Assembly: GCF_020141465.1 (NCBI RefSeq)
Contig: NZ_JAHSPD010000001.1
Span: 1,408,374 to 1,472,373 of the forward strand
From: Roseovarius carneus
GTDB lineage: Bacteria > Pseudomonadota > Alphaproteobacteria > Rhodobacterales > Rhodobacteraceae
DNA length: 64,000 bases
Direction: 5' to 3'
Part shown: positions 18,306 through 26,957 of the stretch, piece after piece
Layout: every line of letters starts with the position of its first letter
How positions within the stretch are numbered: the stretch's first letter is position 1
Program-made: the position numbers and the translations under genes
The notes under the pieces: model-generated
Databases searched by the model: none
What the model was told of the DNA's origin: nothing
What the model saw: only the letters and a program-made list of their open reading frames with translations

Positions 18306-18341
18306 AAATTTTGTGCAAAATGACACCAGCGCACAAAATTT
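18306..18341. promoter_or_regulatory. 36-base perfect inverted repeat upstream of glnK
   Basis: AAATTTTGTGC (18306-18316) and GCACAAAATTT (18331-18341) are exact complements separated by 14 bases. The site is about 125 bases before glnK and 100 bases before the divergent penicillin-binding protein gene. Enhancer-type NtrC control of glnK is the obvious hypothesis, but the spacing does not fit the canonical TGC-N11-GCA form. No -24/-12 sigma-54 promoter was found. Confidence 0.6.
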
Positions 18342-18441
18342 GGGCGGACGAAAAAACGCAAAGCCGGGTGCATCGCCCCTCTACTTTTGTCGCGGGGGCG
18401 GGTAGTGTCTTGCAAAATCAAAGGCTCCGGGCAGGGGTGGC

Positions 18442-20607
18442 ATGAGCAATACAGGACGGCGTAAACCCCCCTTGGTGGCGGATAAGCGCAAACCCAAATC
18501 CAAACCTAAACCCAAGCCGGCGCCGAGGCGTAGGCGGGCCACCCCGCGCGCCAAGGGTGGCATTCTGCGCCGCCTCTTCGGCGGGCTTTTGCGCTGGATC
18601 TGGCGGATCGTGTGGGGCGTAGGCTGGCGGGTGGCGGTGTTTGTGGGGCTCATTGTTGGGCTGGCCACGGGATATACCTATACAACGCTGCCGGATGTCT
18701 CGGCGCTTCTGGACGGGCGCGCGCGTGGCTCTGTGACCTTGCTCGACCGGGATGGGGATGTGTTTGCGTGGCGCGGGGATCAGTTTGGTGGGGCGGTGAC
18801 GGCGGAATCTGTGTCGCGCCATTTGCGCAATGCGGTGATCGCGGTCGAGGACAGACGCTTTTATAGCCATTTCGGGATCAGCCCGCGCGGCGTAGCCTCG
18901 GCGGTGCGTATCAATATGAGCGAGGGGCGCGGGCCGTTGCAGGGCCATGGCGGCTCCACCATCACGCAGCAGACGGCGAAGCTTCTCTGCCTTGGCGTGG
19001 AATATGTCGAATCCGAATGGGAGAGCGAGCGTGAATATGTGCGCGATTGCCGCCGTGGATCGCTGGCGCGCAAGGCCAAGGAGGCAATTTACGCACTGGC
19101 GATGGAGGTCAAGTATTCGAAGGATGAAATCCTGTCGATTTACCTCAATCGTGCCTATCTGGGGGCGGGCGCATATGGGGCCGAGGCCGCTGCACAGCGC
19201 TATTTTGGTAAACCGGCAGTGGCGCTGGACCCTGCCGAGGGCGCAATGATTGCGGGGCTTTTGACCGCCCCCTCAACCCTCGCGCCCACCTCCAATATTG
19301 AGCGCAGCCAGAACCGCGCGGCGACCGTGCTGCGCCTGATGGCCGAGCAGGGATATCTGAGCGCGGATGAAGCGCGCGAGGCGCAGGCCAACCCGGCAGA
19401 GCTTTCCGACGCCGCCGCCCGGCAGGCAGGCGGGTACTTTGCCGATTGGGTCATGGCCTCGGGTCCTGAGTTTTTCACCCGTGACACGACCGAGGATGTC
19501 ATCATCCGCACCACGCTGGATCAGCGGTTGCAAACAGCCGCCGAAGACGCGCTGCGCGTTATTTTCGAGACCAAAGTGCGAGAAGGGTCCAAGGCCCAGG
19601 CGGCCATTGTGGTGATGAGTGCGGATGGCGCGGTGCGCGCCATGGTCGGCGGGCGGCAGAGCAAGATATCGGGCGGGTTCAACCGCGCGACCCAAGCGAA
19701 CCGTCAGACCGGGTCGAGCTTCAAACCCTTCGTTTATGCCACAGCGCTTGAGCTTGGCTATTCCAGCCAGGACACGATTGTGGACGAGCCATATTGCCTC
19801 AACATCGCAGGCTCGGGCGCGTGGTGTCCGAGCAATTACGACAACCGCTTCCATGGCCGTGTGACCCTGACCGAGGCGCTGGCGAAGTCTTATAACATTC
19901 CTGCGGTGAAGATATCGGAGAGTGTGGGCCGTGACCTCGTGCGCAAAGTGGCCAGCGATTTTGGCATAGCAAGCGATCTGGCCGATGGCCCTGCTCTGGC
20001 GCTGGGCGCGTCCGAGAGCACGCTTCTGGAGATGTCGGGCGCTTATGCGGGGATACTCAACGGCGGATCGTCGGTCACGCCTTATGGCCTCGTGGAGCTG
20101 CGTCTTTTGGGGCAGGATGAGCCGCTGATGGGCACGGGCGGCGGTATTGGAGAGCGGGTGATCCGCCAAGAGGCCGCCGAAGAGCTAACCTATATGATGC
20201 ACCGCGTTGTGCATGGCGGCACGGGCGGGCGTGCCCTGCTTCCGGGGCGCGAGGCGGCGGGCAAGACCGGCACGACACAGGCTGCGCGCGATGCGTGGTT
20301 TCTGGGCTTTACCGCCGATTACGTGGCGGGCGTCTGGATGGGCTATGACGACAACACGCCGCTCACGGGTGTGACGGGTGGGGGCCTTCCCTCCGAGATC
20401 TGGCACGAGGTGATGGTGCGTGTGCATGAAGGATTGCCCGCGCGCCCCCTGCCAATGATCCGCGTGCCCGATAGGCCTGTGGCAGACGGCTTCGGCTTTG
20501 GCGATGGCCAGCAGGGCGTACCGGCAGGTCAGGAGCGTCCCGCGTGGCAAGAGGACCGCAACGGGCCTATCGAGAATATTCTGAGGAAGCTCTTGGGCGG
20601 CGGGTAG
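18442..20607 (+). CDS. mrcA: Class A penicillin-binding protein 1A (transglycosylase/transpeptidase)
   Basis: This 721-residue protein builds peptidoglycan strands and cross-links them. The first 38 residues are very Lys/Arg/Pro-rich and cytoplasmic, followed by one membrane helix (about 60-80). The glycosyltransferase-51 domain has VEDRRFYSHFG (Glu136) and GGSTITQQTAKLL. The transpeptidase domain has the nucleophile in SSFKP (Ser425, Lys428), SYN in AKSYNIPAVK and KTGTT (Lys608). The ATG at 18442 follows AGGGG. No partner gene lies beside it. Confidence 0.95.
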   Translation: MSNTGRRKPPLVADKRKPKSKPKPKPAPRRRRATPRAKGGILRRLFGGLLRWIWRIVWGVGWRVAVFVGLIVGLATGYTYTTLPDVSALLDGRARGSVTLLDRDGDVFAWRGDQFGGAVTAESVSRHLRNAVIAVEDRRFYSHFGISPRGVASAVRINMSEGRGPLQGHGGSTITQQTAKLLCLGVEYVESEWESEREYVRDCRRGSLARKAKEAIYALAMEVKYSKDEILSIYLNRAYLGAGAYGAEAAAQRYFGKPAVALDPAEGAMIAGLLTAPSTLAPTSNIERSQNRAATVLRLMAEQGYLSADEAREAQANPAELSDAAARQAGGYFADWVMASGPEFFTRDTTEDVIIRTTLDQRLQTAAEDALRVIFETKVREGSKAQAAIVVMSADGAVRAMVGGRQSKISGGFNRATQANRQTGSSFKPFVYATALELGYSSQDTIVDEPYCLNIAGSGAWCPSNYDNRFHGRVTLTEALAKSYNIPAVKISESVGRDLVRKVASDFGIASDLADGPALALGASESTLLEMSGAYAGILNGGSSVTPYGLVELRLLGQDEPLMGTGGGIGERVIRQEAAEELTYMMHRVVHGGTGGRALLPGREAAGKTGTTQAARDAWFLGFTADYVAGVWMGYDDNTPLTGVTGGGLPSEIWHEVMVRVHEGLPARPLPMIRVPDRPVADGFGFGDGQQGVPAGQERPAWQEDRNGPIENILRKLLGGG

Positions 20608-20631
20608 ACAGCAGCGCTTGGATTACTGCGC

Positions 20632-21231
20632 TTAGCCGGCAGTTTTCAGATCCGCGATAAGCCCGTCAATATCGCCGTTGCGACGATCCAGCATGGAGCC
20701 GATTTCCGTCCGCTCGCTCAGGCGCAGGCTGATGCCTTCGATCACCATATCGAAGAAGAGATCCTTGCCCGACCGGTCAGAGACCAAAAACCGCACCTCG
20801 AAGGGCGATTCGCCCCGCAGATAGACTGTCGAGCGGACCTCATGCCAGGATTTGACCTCGCGCACGTCTTTCACTTCGATCCGGCCGCCGACAAACTCGT
20901 TGAACCGCTTGCCGTATTTGCGCGCGACATAGCCGCGAAACGCGTCCGTATAGGCACGCATCTGTCCGGCGCTTGCGCGGCGCGCATCCGCGCCAAGGGT
21001 TGATTGGGCGATGATGTTCACATCCGCATAGCGGGTGAAAATACGCTCGAACTCTTTGATCATCGCGTTGAGACCACGGCCCGAGGCGATGACGCCGTTG
21101 ATCTCCTCCACGACCTTATTCACCAGCGCCTTGGCGGACGCGTCGGTCAAGGCGACGGCGGGCATGGGGGCTGCCATCGCGACCGCGGCGGCACCGCCAA
21201 GAACAAAACGACGCGTAAGATTATTGGTCAT
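20632..21231 (-). CDS. mlaC: MlaC-family phospholipid-binding periplasmic protein
   Basis: This 199-residue protein begins MTNNLTRRFVLGGAAAVAMA, a twin-arginine-like signal peptide ending near AVA. The body is the Ttg2/MlaC fold (FERIFTRYADVNIIAQSTLG, AFRGYVARKYGKRF, FFDMVIEGISL). MlaC shuttles phospholipids between the outer-membrane MlaA complex and the inner-membrane MlaFEDB complex. The start at 21231 follows GAGGA and lies 11 bases inside the mlaA end. MlaFED genes are not in the window. Confidence 0.9.
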   Translation of the reverse strand: MTNNLTRRFVLGGAAAVAMAAPMPAVALTDASAKALVNKVVEEINGVIASGRGLNAMIKEFERIFTRYADVNIIAQSTLGADARRASAGQMRAYTDAFRGYVARKYGKRFNEFVGGRIEVKDVREVKSWHEVRSTVYLRGESPFEVRFLVSDRSGKDLFFDMVIEGISLRLSERTEIGSMLDRRNGDIDGLIADLKTAG

Positions 21232-22036
21232 ATGGGTCCTCATACGGGTCTGAAACTGCGGATGCTCCGCTATCATATGGGTCGGCGAACCCTTCAGAGC
21301 CACCCCCGCTCACCTTGAAACGGCGGTTTTGCAGATAAATTGAGCGGGTTGCCGCGTAGCTGTCGGCGGATTCGTACAAAACACTGTCGATTGTATCGCT
21401 GAACTGCCCTCGATTGGTGAGGCTGGACGAGGCTGACGCGGCAGTCCCATAGAACCTTTCTGGCGATTCGACCGCATAGGAGAGCGGATTGGTAAACAGA
21501 TCCACCACTTTGCCCACTGCGTCACGCGTTGTGGCTGCGCCCAAGAAAGGAAGCTCTACCAGTGGGCCTTCATGCACGCCCCACACATAGAGGGTCTGGC
21601 CGAAATCAGCGCCGGATTTTCGCGGCATGTTGAGGTCGGTGGCTGTATCAAAAAGCCCGCCGAGACCAATCGTGGTGTTCACAATGAAGCGGTAAAGATC
21701 CGTGCTCATCGCGCGGCCATTGCCTTGGAGCGCACTGTTCACGATGGCCGAGGGAAGCGACAGGTTGGTCGCAAAGTTGCTGACCAGCGTTTCCACATCA
21801 TCTGGAATGGCCTTGGCATACCCAACCCCGGCAGGGCGCACGATGGCCCGGTCAACGGAGCGGTTAAACTCGTGCATCTTGCGGTTTTCGGCCTCATAGG
21901 GGTCAAACGGCTCGCCCCGCGTGAGGGCCGGGTCGGGCGTGCCGCAAGCCGCAATCAAAAGGGTCGCTGCCAATGCAAGCACAGGGCGCCTGCACCAAGG
22001 CTCGGAAGGGTTTGGGTGTTGGCTCACAGGCGGCAT
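21221..22036 (-). CDS. mlaA: MlaA/VacJ lipoprotein, phospholipid removal from the outer membrane
   Basis: This 271-residue lipoprotein has a lipobox LIAAC (Cys31) and the VacJ core: FDPYEAENRKMHEFNRSVDR, FIVNTTIGLGGLFD, and the GVHEGPLVELPFLG loop. It sits in the outer membrane and takes mislocalised phospholipid from the outer leaflet to MlaC. The C-terminus ends with DPY repeats (SDPYEDPYDQ), an acidic tail. It is followed directly by mlaC with an 11-base overlap. Confidence 0.93.
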   Translation of the reverse strand: MPPVSQHPNPSEPWCRRPVLALAATLLIAACGTPDPALTRGEPFDPYEAENRKMHEFNRSVDRAIVRPAGVGYAKAIPDDVETLVSNFATNLSLPSAIVNSALQGNGRAMSTDLYRFIVNTTIGLGGLFDTATDLNMPRKSGADFGQTLYVWGVHEGPLVELPFLGAATTRDAVGKVVDLFTNPLSYAVESPERFYGTAASASSSLTNRGQFSDTIDSVLYESADSYAATRSIYLQNRRFKVSGGGSEGFADPYDSGASAVSDPYEDPYDQ

Positions 22037-22310
22037 TCCAGTTTTAAATCGTTTCGGGCGTGGATTACGTTAGTATTTGGGTCGTGTCGGGCCGTTGCAG
22101 GCACCAGATAGAATCACCCAGACCCTAGCACAGAGCAGAACAGATTCACCCAAATGCATGGAGCGAATTAGCTCTTCACCGGGTTCGATGCAAGCTATGG
22201 GGACCAGATGGGGCCCATGTGTGACTTTTCCCACGGGGTGCGGCATTTGGCGTTTCCTTCGTCGCGGGCGCGCGGTAGCGTCCAGTGAAACATAGATATT
22301 GAAGGACGCG

Positions 22311-22775
22311 ATGATGGGTCAATTTGAGACAAAACTGGCGGCAATGGGGGTGGCTTTGCCGGATGCCCCGGCGCCCGCCGCCAATTATGTGCCATACGTG
22401 CAGGTGGGCGATATCGTCTACGTCTCGGGCCAGATCAGCCAGAATGAGGCGGGTCTGATAAAGGGCAAGCTGGGCGATGATATGAGCACTGAAGCGGGTG
22501 CTGAAGCTGCGCGCGCCTGTGCGATCTCGCTTTTGGCGCAGGTCAAGGCGGCGTGTGGCGGCGATCTGGACCGGCTCGTGCGGGTCGTGAAGCTCACGGG
22601 GTTCGTGAACTCCACGCCCGATTATACCGAGCAGCCGCAGGTGATCAACGGCGCGTCCAACCTCATTGGTGATGCGCTGGGCGATGTAGGCAAACACGCC
22701 CGCGCGGCCGTTTCGGCGGTGGCACTTCCACTGGGCGTCGCGGTGGAAATCGAAGGCATCTTTCAGATCAAATGA
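22311..22775 (+). CDS. RidA-family (YjgF/YER057c) protein
   Basis: This protein has 154 residues (or 153 if the next ATG is used; GAAGGA precedes both). RidA proteins hydrolyse reactive enamine/imine intermediates such as 2-aminoacrylate. The fold markers are VGDIVYVSGQISQNEAG, VVKLTGFVNSTPDY and ARAAVSAVALPLGVAVEIEG. The last includes the arginine that binds the substrate carboxylate in active members. It is longer than classical RidA (about 130), as in the subgroup common in alphaproteobacteria. Its stop overlaps the next gene as ATGA. Confidence 0.9.
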   Translation: MMGQFETKLAAMGVALPDAPAPAANYVPYVQVGDIVYVSGQISQNEAGLIKGKLGDDMSTEAGAEAARACAISLLAQVKAACGGDLDRLVRVVKLTGFVNSTPDYTEQPQVINGASNLIGDALGDVGKHARAAVSAVALPLGVAVEIEGIFQIK

Positions 22776-23542
22776 GGCTCCATCCGGCGTTTTTGCACGC
22801 GCCGCTGGCGCATCGTGCACTGCACGATAAGGGCGCAGGGCGGCCTGAGAATTCGCGCCGTGCTATAGAGGCGGCGATATCGGCGGGCTATGGCATCGAA
22901 GTGGACGTACAGCTGTCCTGCGATGGTGTGGCCATGGTCTTTCACGACTATGCTTTGACGCGTCTGACGGGTGCCGACGGGCTTGTTGCCGAGCGTAGCG
23001 CCGCAGAGCTGGGCCAGATGCCGCTTTCGGGCGGTGCGGAGGGCATCCCGACACTTGCCGAGGTTCTGACGCTTGTTGATGGGCGTGCGGCGCTTTTGGT
23101 GGAACTGAAGGACCAGCATGGCGCGATGGGAGCTGGGGATGGCGCGTTGGAGCGGGCTGTGGCGCGCGACGTTGCGGGTTATGCCGGACCACTGGCCGTG
23201 ATGTCGTTTAATCCGCACATGGTGCTGGCCTTGCGGGATTTGGCCCCGGACGTGCCGCGCGGGATCGTCACCAGCGCCTATGACCCGAGCGATGTGGATT
23301 GGGCGCAACTGCCCGCCGCCACGCGGGACCATTTGCGCCAGATTGCCGAGTATGACGAGGCGGAGTGCAGCTTCATCAGCCATGAGCGGGATGATCTGGC
23401 GCGGGGGCGCGTGGCCGATCTGAAATCGAAAGGGGCGGCAGTGCTGACATGGACCGTGCGCAGCGCTGAGCAGGAACGACAGGCGCGCCGCGTGGCGGAT
23501 AACATCACCTTCGAGGGCTATCTCGCGCCGCATCCGGGTTGA
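22772..23542 (+). CDS. Glycerophosphodiester phosphodiesterase family protein
   Basis: This 256-residue TIM-barrel enzyme has the GDPD metal and acid-base residues: LAHRALHDKGAGRPENS (His14, Arg15, Glu26), GYGIEVDVQLSCDG (Glu43, Asp45) and MVFHDYALTRLT (His58). VELKDQHG supplies another metal ligand region. No signal peptide is present, so it acts in the cytoplasm on glycerophosphodiesters. It is coupled to the RidA gene by ATGA. Confidence 0.92.
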   Translation: MRLHPAFLHAPLAHRALHDKGAGRPENSRRAIEAAISAGYGIEVDVQLSCDGVAMVFHDYALTRLTGADGLVAERSAAELGQMPLSGGAEGIPTLAEVLTLVDGRAALLVELKDQHGAMGAGDGALERAVARDVAGYAGPLAVMSFNPHMVLALRDLAPDVPRGIVTSAYDPSDVDWAQLPAATRDHLRQIAEYDEAECSFISHERDDLARGRVADLKSKGAAVLTWTVRSAEQERQARRVADNITFEGYLAPHPG

Positions 23543-23590
23543 TCCCCCGCGCGGGCGCGCCATTTTGTAAGGCCTGAGCAGGGGCACCCG

Positions 23591-24790
23591 ATGACTGAGA
23601 CCGAAGCTGAGACCGAGATCATCATCCGCGCCTATGGCTCCATCGCCGAGATCGGGCCGGAGGCATGGGATGCCTGCGCCTGCCCCGAGGCGGCGGGCGG
23701 CGCGCGGGCCGAAGACCCATTCACGACCTATCGTTTCTTGCAGGCGTTGGAGGAGAGCGGATCGGTCGGGCCCGGCACCGGCTGGCAAGGGCAATACCTG
23801 ACCGCCGAGCAGAGTGGCGAGATTATTGGCTGCGCGCCGCTTTATGCAAAATCGCACAGTCAGGGCGAATACATCTTCGATCACAACTGGGCCCATGCCT
23901 ATGAGCGGGCGGGTGGGCGCTATTATCCCAAATTGCAAATGGCTGTGCCGTTCACGCCCGCGACGGGGCGGCGCTTGCTTGCGCGGCCCGGTTTTGAGGA
24001 CATGGGCCGTGCGGCTCTGGTGCAAGGCGCGGTGGGGCTTGGCGAGCGCAATGGGCTGTCCTCGCTGCACATCACGTTTTGCAGCGAGGAGGAGGCCGAC
24101 AGCGCCGCTGACTTGGGCCTTATGCCGCGCCGGAGCCAGCAGTTTCATTGGGTCAACGAGAATTATGGCGATTTCGATGGCTTCCTCACCGCGCTCAGCG
24201 CCCGCAAGCGCAAGAACATCCGCAAGGAACGCGCCCGCGCGCAGGGTTTCGGCGGGGAAATCGTGCAACTCACCGGCGACCAGATCGAGCCGCACCATTG
24301 GGATGCGGTCTGGGAGTTTTACCAAGACACCGGCGCGCGCAAATGGGGCACGCCATACCTGACCCGCAGGTTCTTTGATCTGGCGCAGGAGCGGTTGCGC
24401 GACGATATCCTGCTGATTTTGGCCATGGACGGGGATCGTCCGGTGGCGGGTGCCGTGAACTGGATCGGGGCCTCGGCGCTATATGGCCGCTATTGGGGCT
24501 GCGTCGAGGACCACCCGTGCCTGCATTTTGAGCTGTGCTATTATCAGGCGATTGACTATGCGATTGTCCACGGTTTGGCCCGCGTGGAGGCGGGCGCGCA
24601 AGGCGAGCACAAGCTGGCGCGCGGCTATCTGCCCGTGGCCACACATTCGATGCACTGGCTGCGCGATCCGGGGTTTGCGGAGGCGGTGGCAGATTATCTT
24701 CGGGCCGAGGCGCGGGCGGTGGAGGATGATATTGACATCCTCACCTCCTACGGCCCATTTCGCAAATCAAACATGGAGGATCACCAATGA
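23591..24790 (+). CDS. FemAB-like/GNAT acyltransferase (peptidogalycan biosynthesis family)
   Basis: This 399-residue protein matches the PF04339 family: [17 protein letters not shown] near the N-terminus, [20 protein letters not shown] in the middle, and [16 protein letters not shown] before the second GNAT fold. [20 protein letters not shown] is the family's most conserved stretch. Related Fem proteins attach amino acids to cell-wall precursors, but the reaction of this family is not established. It ends overlapping the next gene (ATGA at 24787). Confidence 0.88.
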   Translation: MTETEAETEIIIRAYGSIAEIGPEAWDACACPEAAGGARAEDPFTTYRFLQALEESGSVGPGTGWQGQYLTAEQSGEIIGCAPLYAKSHSQGEYIFDHNWAHAYERAGGRYYPKLQMAVPFTPATGRRLLARPGFEDMGRAALVQGAVGLGERNGLSSLHITFCSEEEADSAADLGLMPRRSQQFHWVNENYGDFDGFLTALSARKRKNIRKERARAQGFGGEIVQLTGDQIEPHHWDAVWEFYQDTGARKWGTPYLTRRFFDLAQERLRDDILLILAMDGDRPVAGAVNWIGASALYGRYWGCVEDHPCLHFELCYYQAIDYAIVHGLARVEAGAQGEHKLARGYLPVATHSMHWLRDPGFAEAVADYLRAEARAVEDDIDILTSYGPFRKSNMEDHQ

Positions 24791-25086
24791 CCGAACGTCT
24801 GAGCGAGACCGCCCGAGAGACCATGATCGAGCCGCTTCTGGCCAATGGATGGGCCATGGAAGACGGGCGCGACGCGATCCGCAAAGAGTTCAAATTCGCC
24901 GATTTCGCCAGTGCGCTGGGATGGATGGTGCAGGCAGGGGTCTGGGCCGAGAAATGGGACCATCACCCCGAATGGAGCAACGTCTACAGCCGTGTGAGCG
25001 TGGTGCTGACCACCCATGATGTGGACGGTCTGAGCGCGCTGGATGCCAAGCTTGCGCGGAAGATGGATAAGCTTTTCGGCGGGTAG
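24787..25086 (+). CDS. Pterin-4a-carbinolamine dehydratase
   Basis: This 99-residue enzyme recycles the pterin cofactor of aromatic amino acid hydroxylases. The active-site signature [16 protein letters not shown] (His59, His60, Pro61) and the later THDVDGLS (His77) are complete. It overlaps the upstream acyltransferase gene by 4 bases. No phenylalanine hydroxylase gene is nearby, so another role (DcoH-like, or in molybdopterin or folate metabolism) is possible. Confidence 0.95.
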   Translation: MTERLSETARETMIEPLLANGWAMEDGRDAIRKEFKFADFASALGWMVQAGVWAEKWDHHPEWSNVYSRVSVVLTTHDVDGLSALDAKLARKMDKLFGG

Positions 25087-25127
25087 CGTGCCGCAGGCCG
25101 GGTGATATTGGGTATTTAGACCAAGAA

Positions 25128-25160
25128 AAAGCCGCAGGCGCGATATGTGCCTGCGGCTTT
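25128..25160. terminator. Bidirectional terminator between convergent genes
   Basis: AAAGCCGCAGGC (25128-25139) and GCCTGCGGCTTT (25149-25160) form a perfect 12-base-pair stem with a 9-base loop. On the minus strand the stem runs into a T-rich tail (TTTTTC), so it best serves the peroxiredoxin gene. On the plus strand it ends in TTTGACTTTT and serves the dehydratase operon. Confidence 0.92.
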
Positions 25161-25165
25161 GACTT

Positions 25166-25654
25166 TTACAGAGCGGCGACGATCGCCTCGCCGGCGGAGA
25201 CTTCGCAGGCGCCGGGATTTTCTTCTTCGTGCAGCAAGGTGACTTTGCCGTCCTCGACCACCATCGCGTAGCGTTTGGAGCGCTCCATCAGGCCGACGGG
25301 GGCTGCGGAAAACTCCATCCCGATGGCTTTGGTGAAGGTGCTTTCCGCATCGCCAAGCATAGTGATGCCCGCGGCAGACGCGCCTGTGACCTCGCCCCAT
25401 GTGCCCATCACAAAGGGGTCGTTGACGGAGATGCAGATCACCTCCTCCACGCCCTTGGCGCTGAGCGCGTCCTTGGTGCGGATGAAGCTCGGGACATGGG
25501 CCGAGTGACAGGTGGGGGTGAACGCGCCGGGCACGGCGAAGATCACGACCTTGCGGCCGCTCAGCTTTTCCGACAGCTCAATCTGCTCGGGGCCGTCCTT
25601 GCCCATATGGGTGAGGGTTGCGTTGGGAAGTGTGTCGCCTTTTGAAATGGTCAT
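25166..25654 (-). CDS. Peroxiredoxin (Prx5 type)
   Basis: This 162-residue thiol peroxidase reduces hydrogen peroxide and organic peroxides. The peroxidatic cysteine is Cys49 in PGAFTPTCHSAHVPSF. VISVNDPF-like and GDAESTFTKAIGM stretches match the Prx5 group, which typically accepts electrons from glutathione or a hybrid glutaredoxin. The ATG at 25654 is chosen over one three codons earlier because of its spacing from AGGA. It is transcribed towards the bidirectional terminator. Confidence 0.92.
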   Translation of the reverse strand: MTISKGDTLPNATLTHMGKDGPEQIELSEKLSGRKVVIFAVPGAFTPTCHSAHVPSFIRTKDALSAKGVEEVICISVNDPFVMGTWGEVTGASAAGITMLGDAESTFTKAIGMEFSAAPVGLMERSKRYAMVVEDGKVTLLHEEENPGACEVSAGEAIVAAL

Positions 25655-25745
25655 GGGTCGCATCCTGTCTGGTCATGAGGTTTGATTGTCGCGTAGATAT
25701 AGGCCGCGTGGCGCGGTGGCTATGGGAAATTTTGGAAGGATTGTT

Positions 25746-26957
25746 ATGGGGCATGTGGTTGTGATTGGCGCTGGGCAGGCCGGGTCGGCCCTTGTGGCGC
25801 GGCTGCGCAATCGCGGTTTCGAGGGCGAAGTGACGTTGATCGGGGCCGAGGCGGTGCCGCCCTATCAGCGCCCCCCCTTGTCGAAGAAATACCTTCTGGG
25901 CGAGATGGATCTGGAGCGGCTTTATCTGCGGCCCGAGAGTTTTTATGCCGAGCACTCGATTGATATGCGCCTTGGGGTGGCGGTGACAGGCATCGACCGT
26001 GCCGCGCGCGAGGTGCATCTGGGGGCCGCGCGCCTGAGCTATGACCATCTGGTACTGACCACGGGGTCCACGCCACGCCGCCTGCCCGCAGCCATCGGCG
26101 GCGATCTGGAGGGCGTGCATGTGGTGCGCGATCTGGCGGATGCGGACGCGATGGAGCCGCGTTTTGTCTCTGGGGCGCATGTGCTGATCGTCGGGGGGGG
26201 CTATATCGGGCTGGAGGCGGCGGCGGTGGCGGCCTCCAAGGGCCTGCGTGTGACGTTGGTGGAGATGTCGGAGCGGATCTTGCAGCGTGTCGCGGCCCCC
26301 GAGACGTCGGATTATTTCCGCGCCTTGCACGGCGCGCATGGGGTGGATATCCGCGAGGGCGTGGGGCTTGAAACCTTGCTGGGGGAGGGGCGTGTGCGGG
26401 GTGCGCGCCTGTCGGACGGAACCGAGATCGACGTGGATTTTGTCATCGTCGGCGTGGGGATTGCGCCCGGCACTGGGCTGGCCGAGGCGGCGGGGCTGGA
26501 GCTTGACAATGGCATCCGCTGTGACGCGCAGGGGCGCACCAGCGATGCGCATATCTGGGCCGCAGGCGATTGCGCGAGCTTTCCCTACCGCGCGAGCCAG
26601 CTTCGCCTTGAGAGCGTGCCCAACGCGATTGATATGGCGGAATGCGTGGCCGACAATATCATGGGCGCGGATACTGCATATGTCCCGAAGGTGTGGTTCT
26701 GGTCGGATCAATACGACGTGAAACTTCAGATCGCGGGGCTCAATACCGGCTATGATCGCATCGTGACGCGCCCCGAGGAGGCGGAGGGGGCGGTGTCCTA
26801 TTGGTATTACCGCGGCAGCACCCTTCTGGCGGTGGACGCGATGAACGCGCCGCGCGCCTACATGGTGGGCAAGCGGCTGATCGAGAGCGGGATGTCGCCC
26901 GATCCTGCGCTTGTGGCTAATACTGGCGTCGCGTTGAAATCGCTTTTGTCCGCGTGA
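25746..26957 (+). CDS. FAD-dependent ferredoxin (putidaredoxin-type) reductase
   Basis: This 403-residue NAD(P)H-dependent flavoprotein starts at the ATG behind GGAAGGA. The N-terminal FAD fold is VVVIGAGQAGSALVARLR. The NAD fold is VLIVGGGYIGLEAAAVAAS, and the second FAD motif is HIWAAGDCASFPYR. The segment YQRPPLSKKYLLGE is diagnostic of rhodocoxin/putidaredoxin reductases, which feed [2Fe-2S] ferredoxins for P450 enzymes. No P450 or ferredoxin gene is adjacent. Its stop overlaps rsmD (GTGA). Confidence 0.92.
   Translation: MGHVVVIGAGQAGSALVARLRNRGFEGEVTLIGAEAVPPYQRPPLSKKYLLGEMDLERLYLRPESFYAEHSIDMRLGVAVTGIDRAAREVHLGAARLSYDHLVLTTGSTPRRLPAAIGGDLEGVHVVRDLADADAMEPRFVSGAHVLIVGGGYIGLEAAAVAASKGLRVTLVEMSERILQRVAAPETSDYFRALHGAHGVDIREGVGLETLLGEGRVRGARLSDGTEIDVDFVIVGVGIAPGTGLAEAAGLELDNGIRCDAQGRTSDAHIWAAGDCASFPYRASQLRLESVPNAIDMAECVADNIMGADTAYVPKVWFWSDQYDVKLQIAGLNTGYDRIVTRPEEAEGAVSYWYYRGSTLLAVDAMNAPRAYMVGKRLIESGMSPDPALVANTGVALKSLLSA

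Noticed and set aside
18182-18360. Sigma-54 promoter of glnK
   Set aside because: No GG-N10-GC element of suitable quality occurs between the palindrome and the start.
22763-24325. Minus-strand frame of 520 codons opposite the GDPD and FemAB-like genes
   Set aside because: Spans two well-supported genes on the other strand and shows no domain; antisense artefact.
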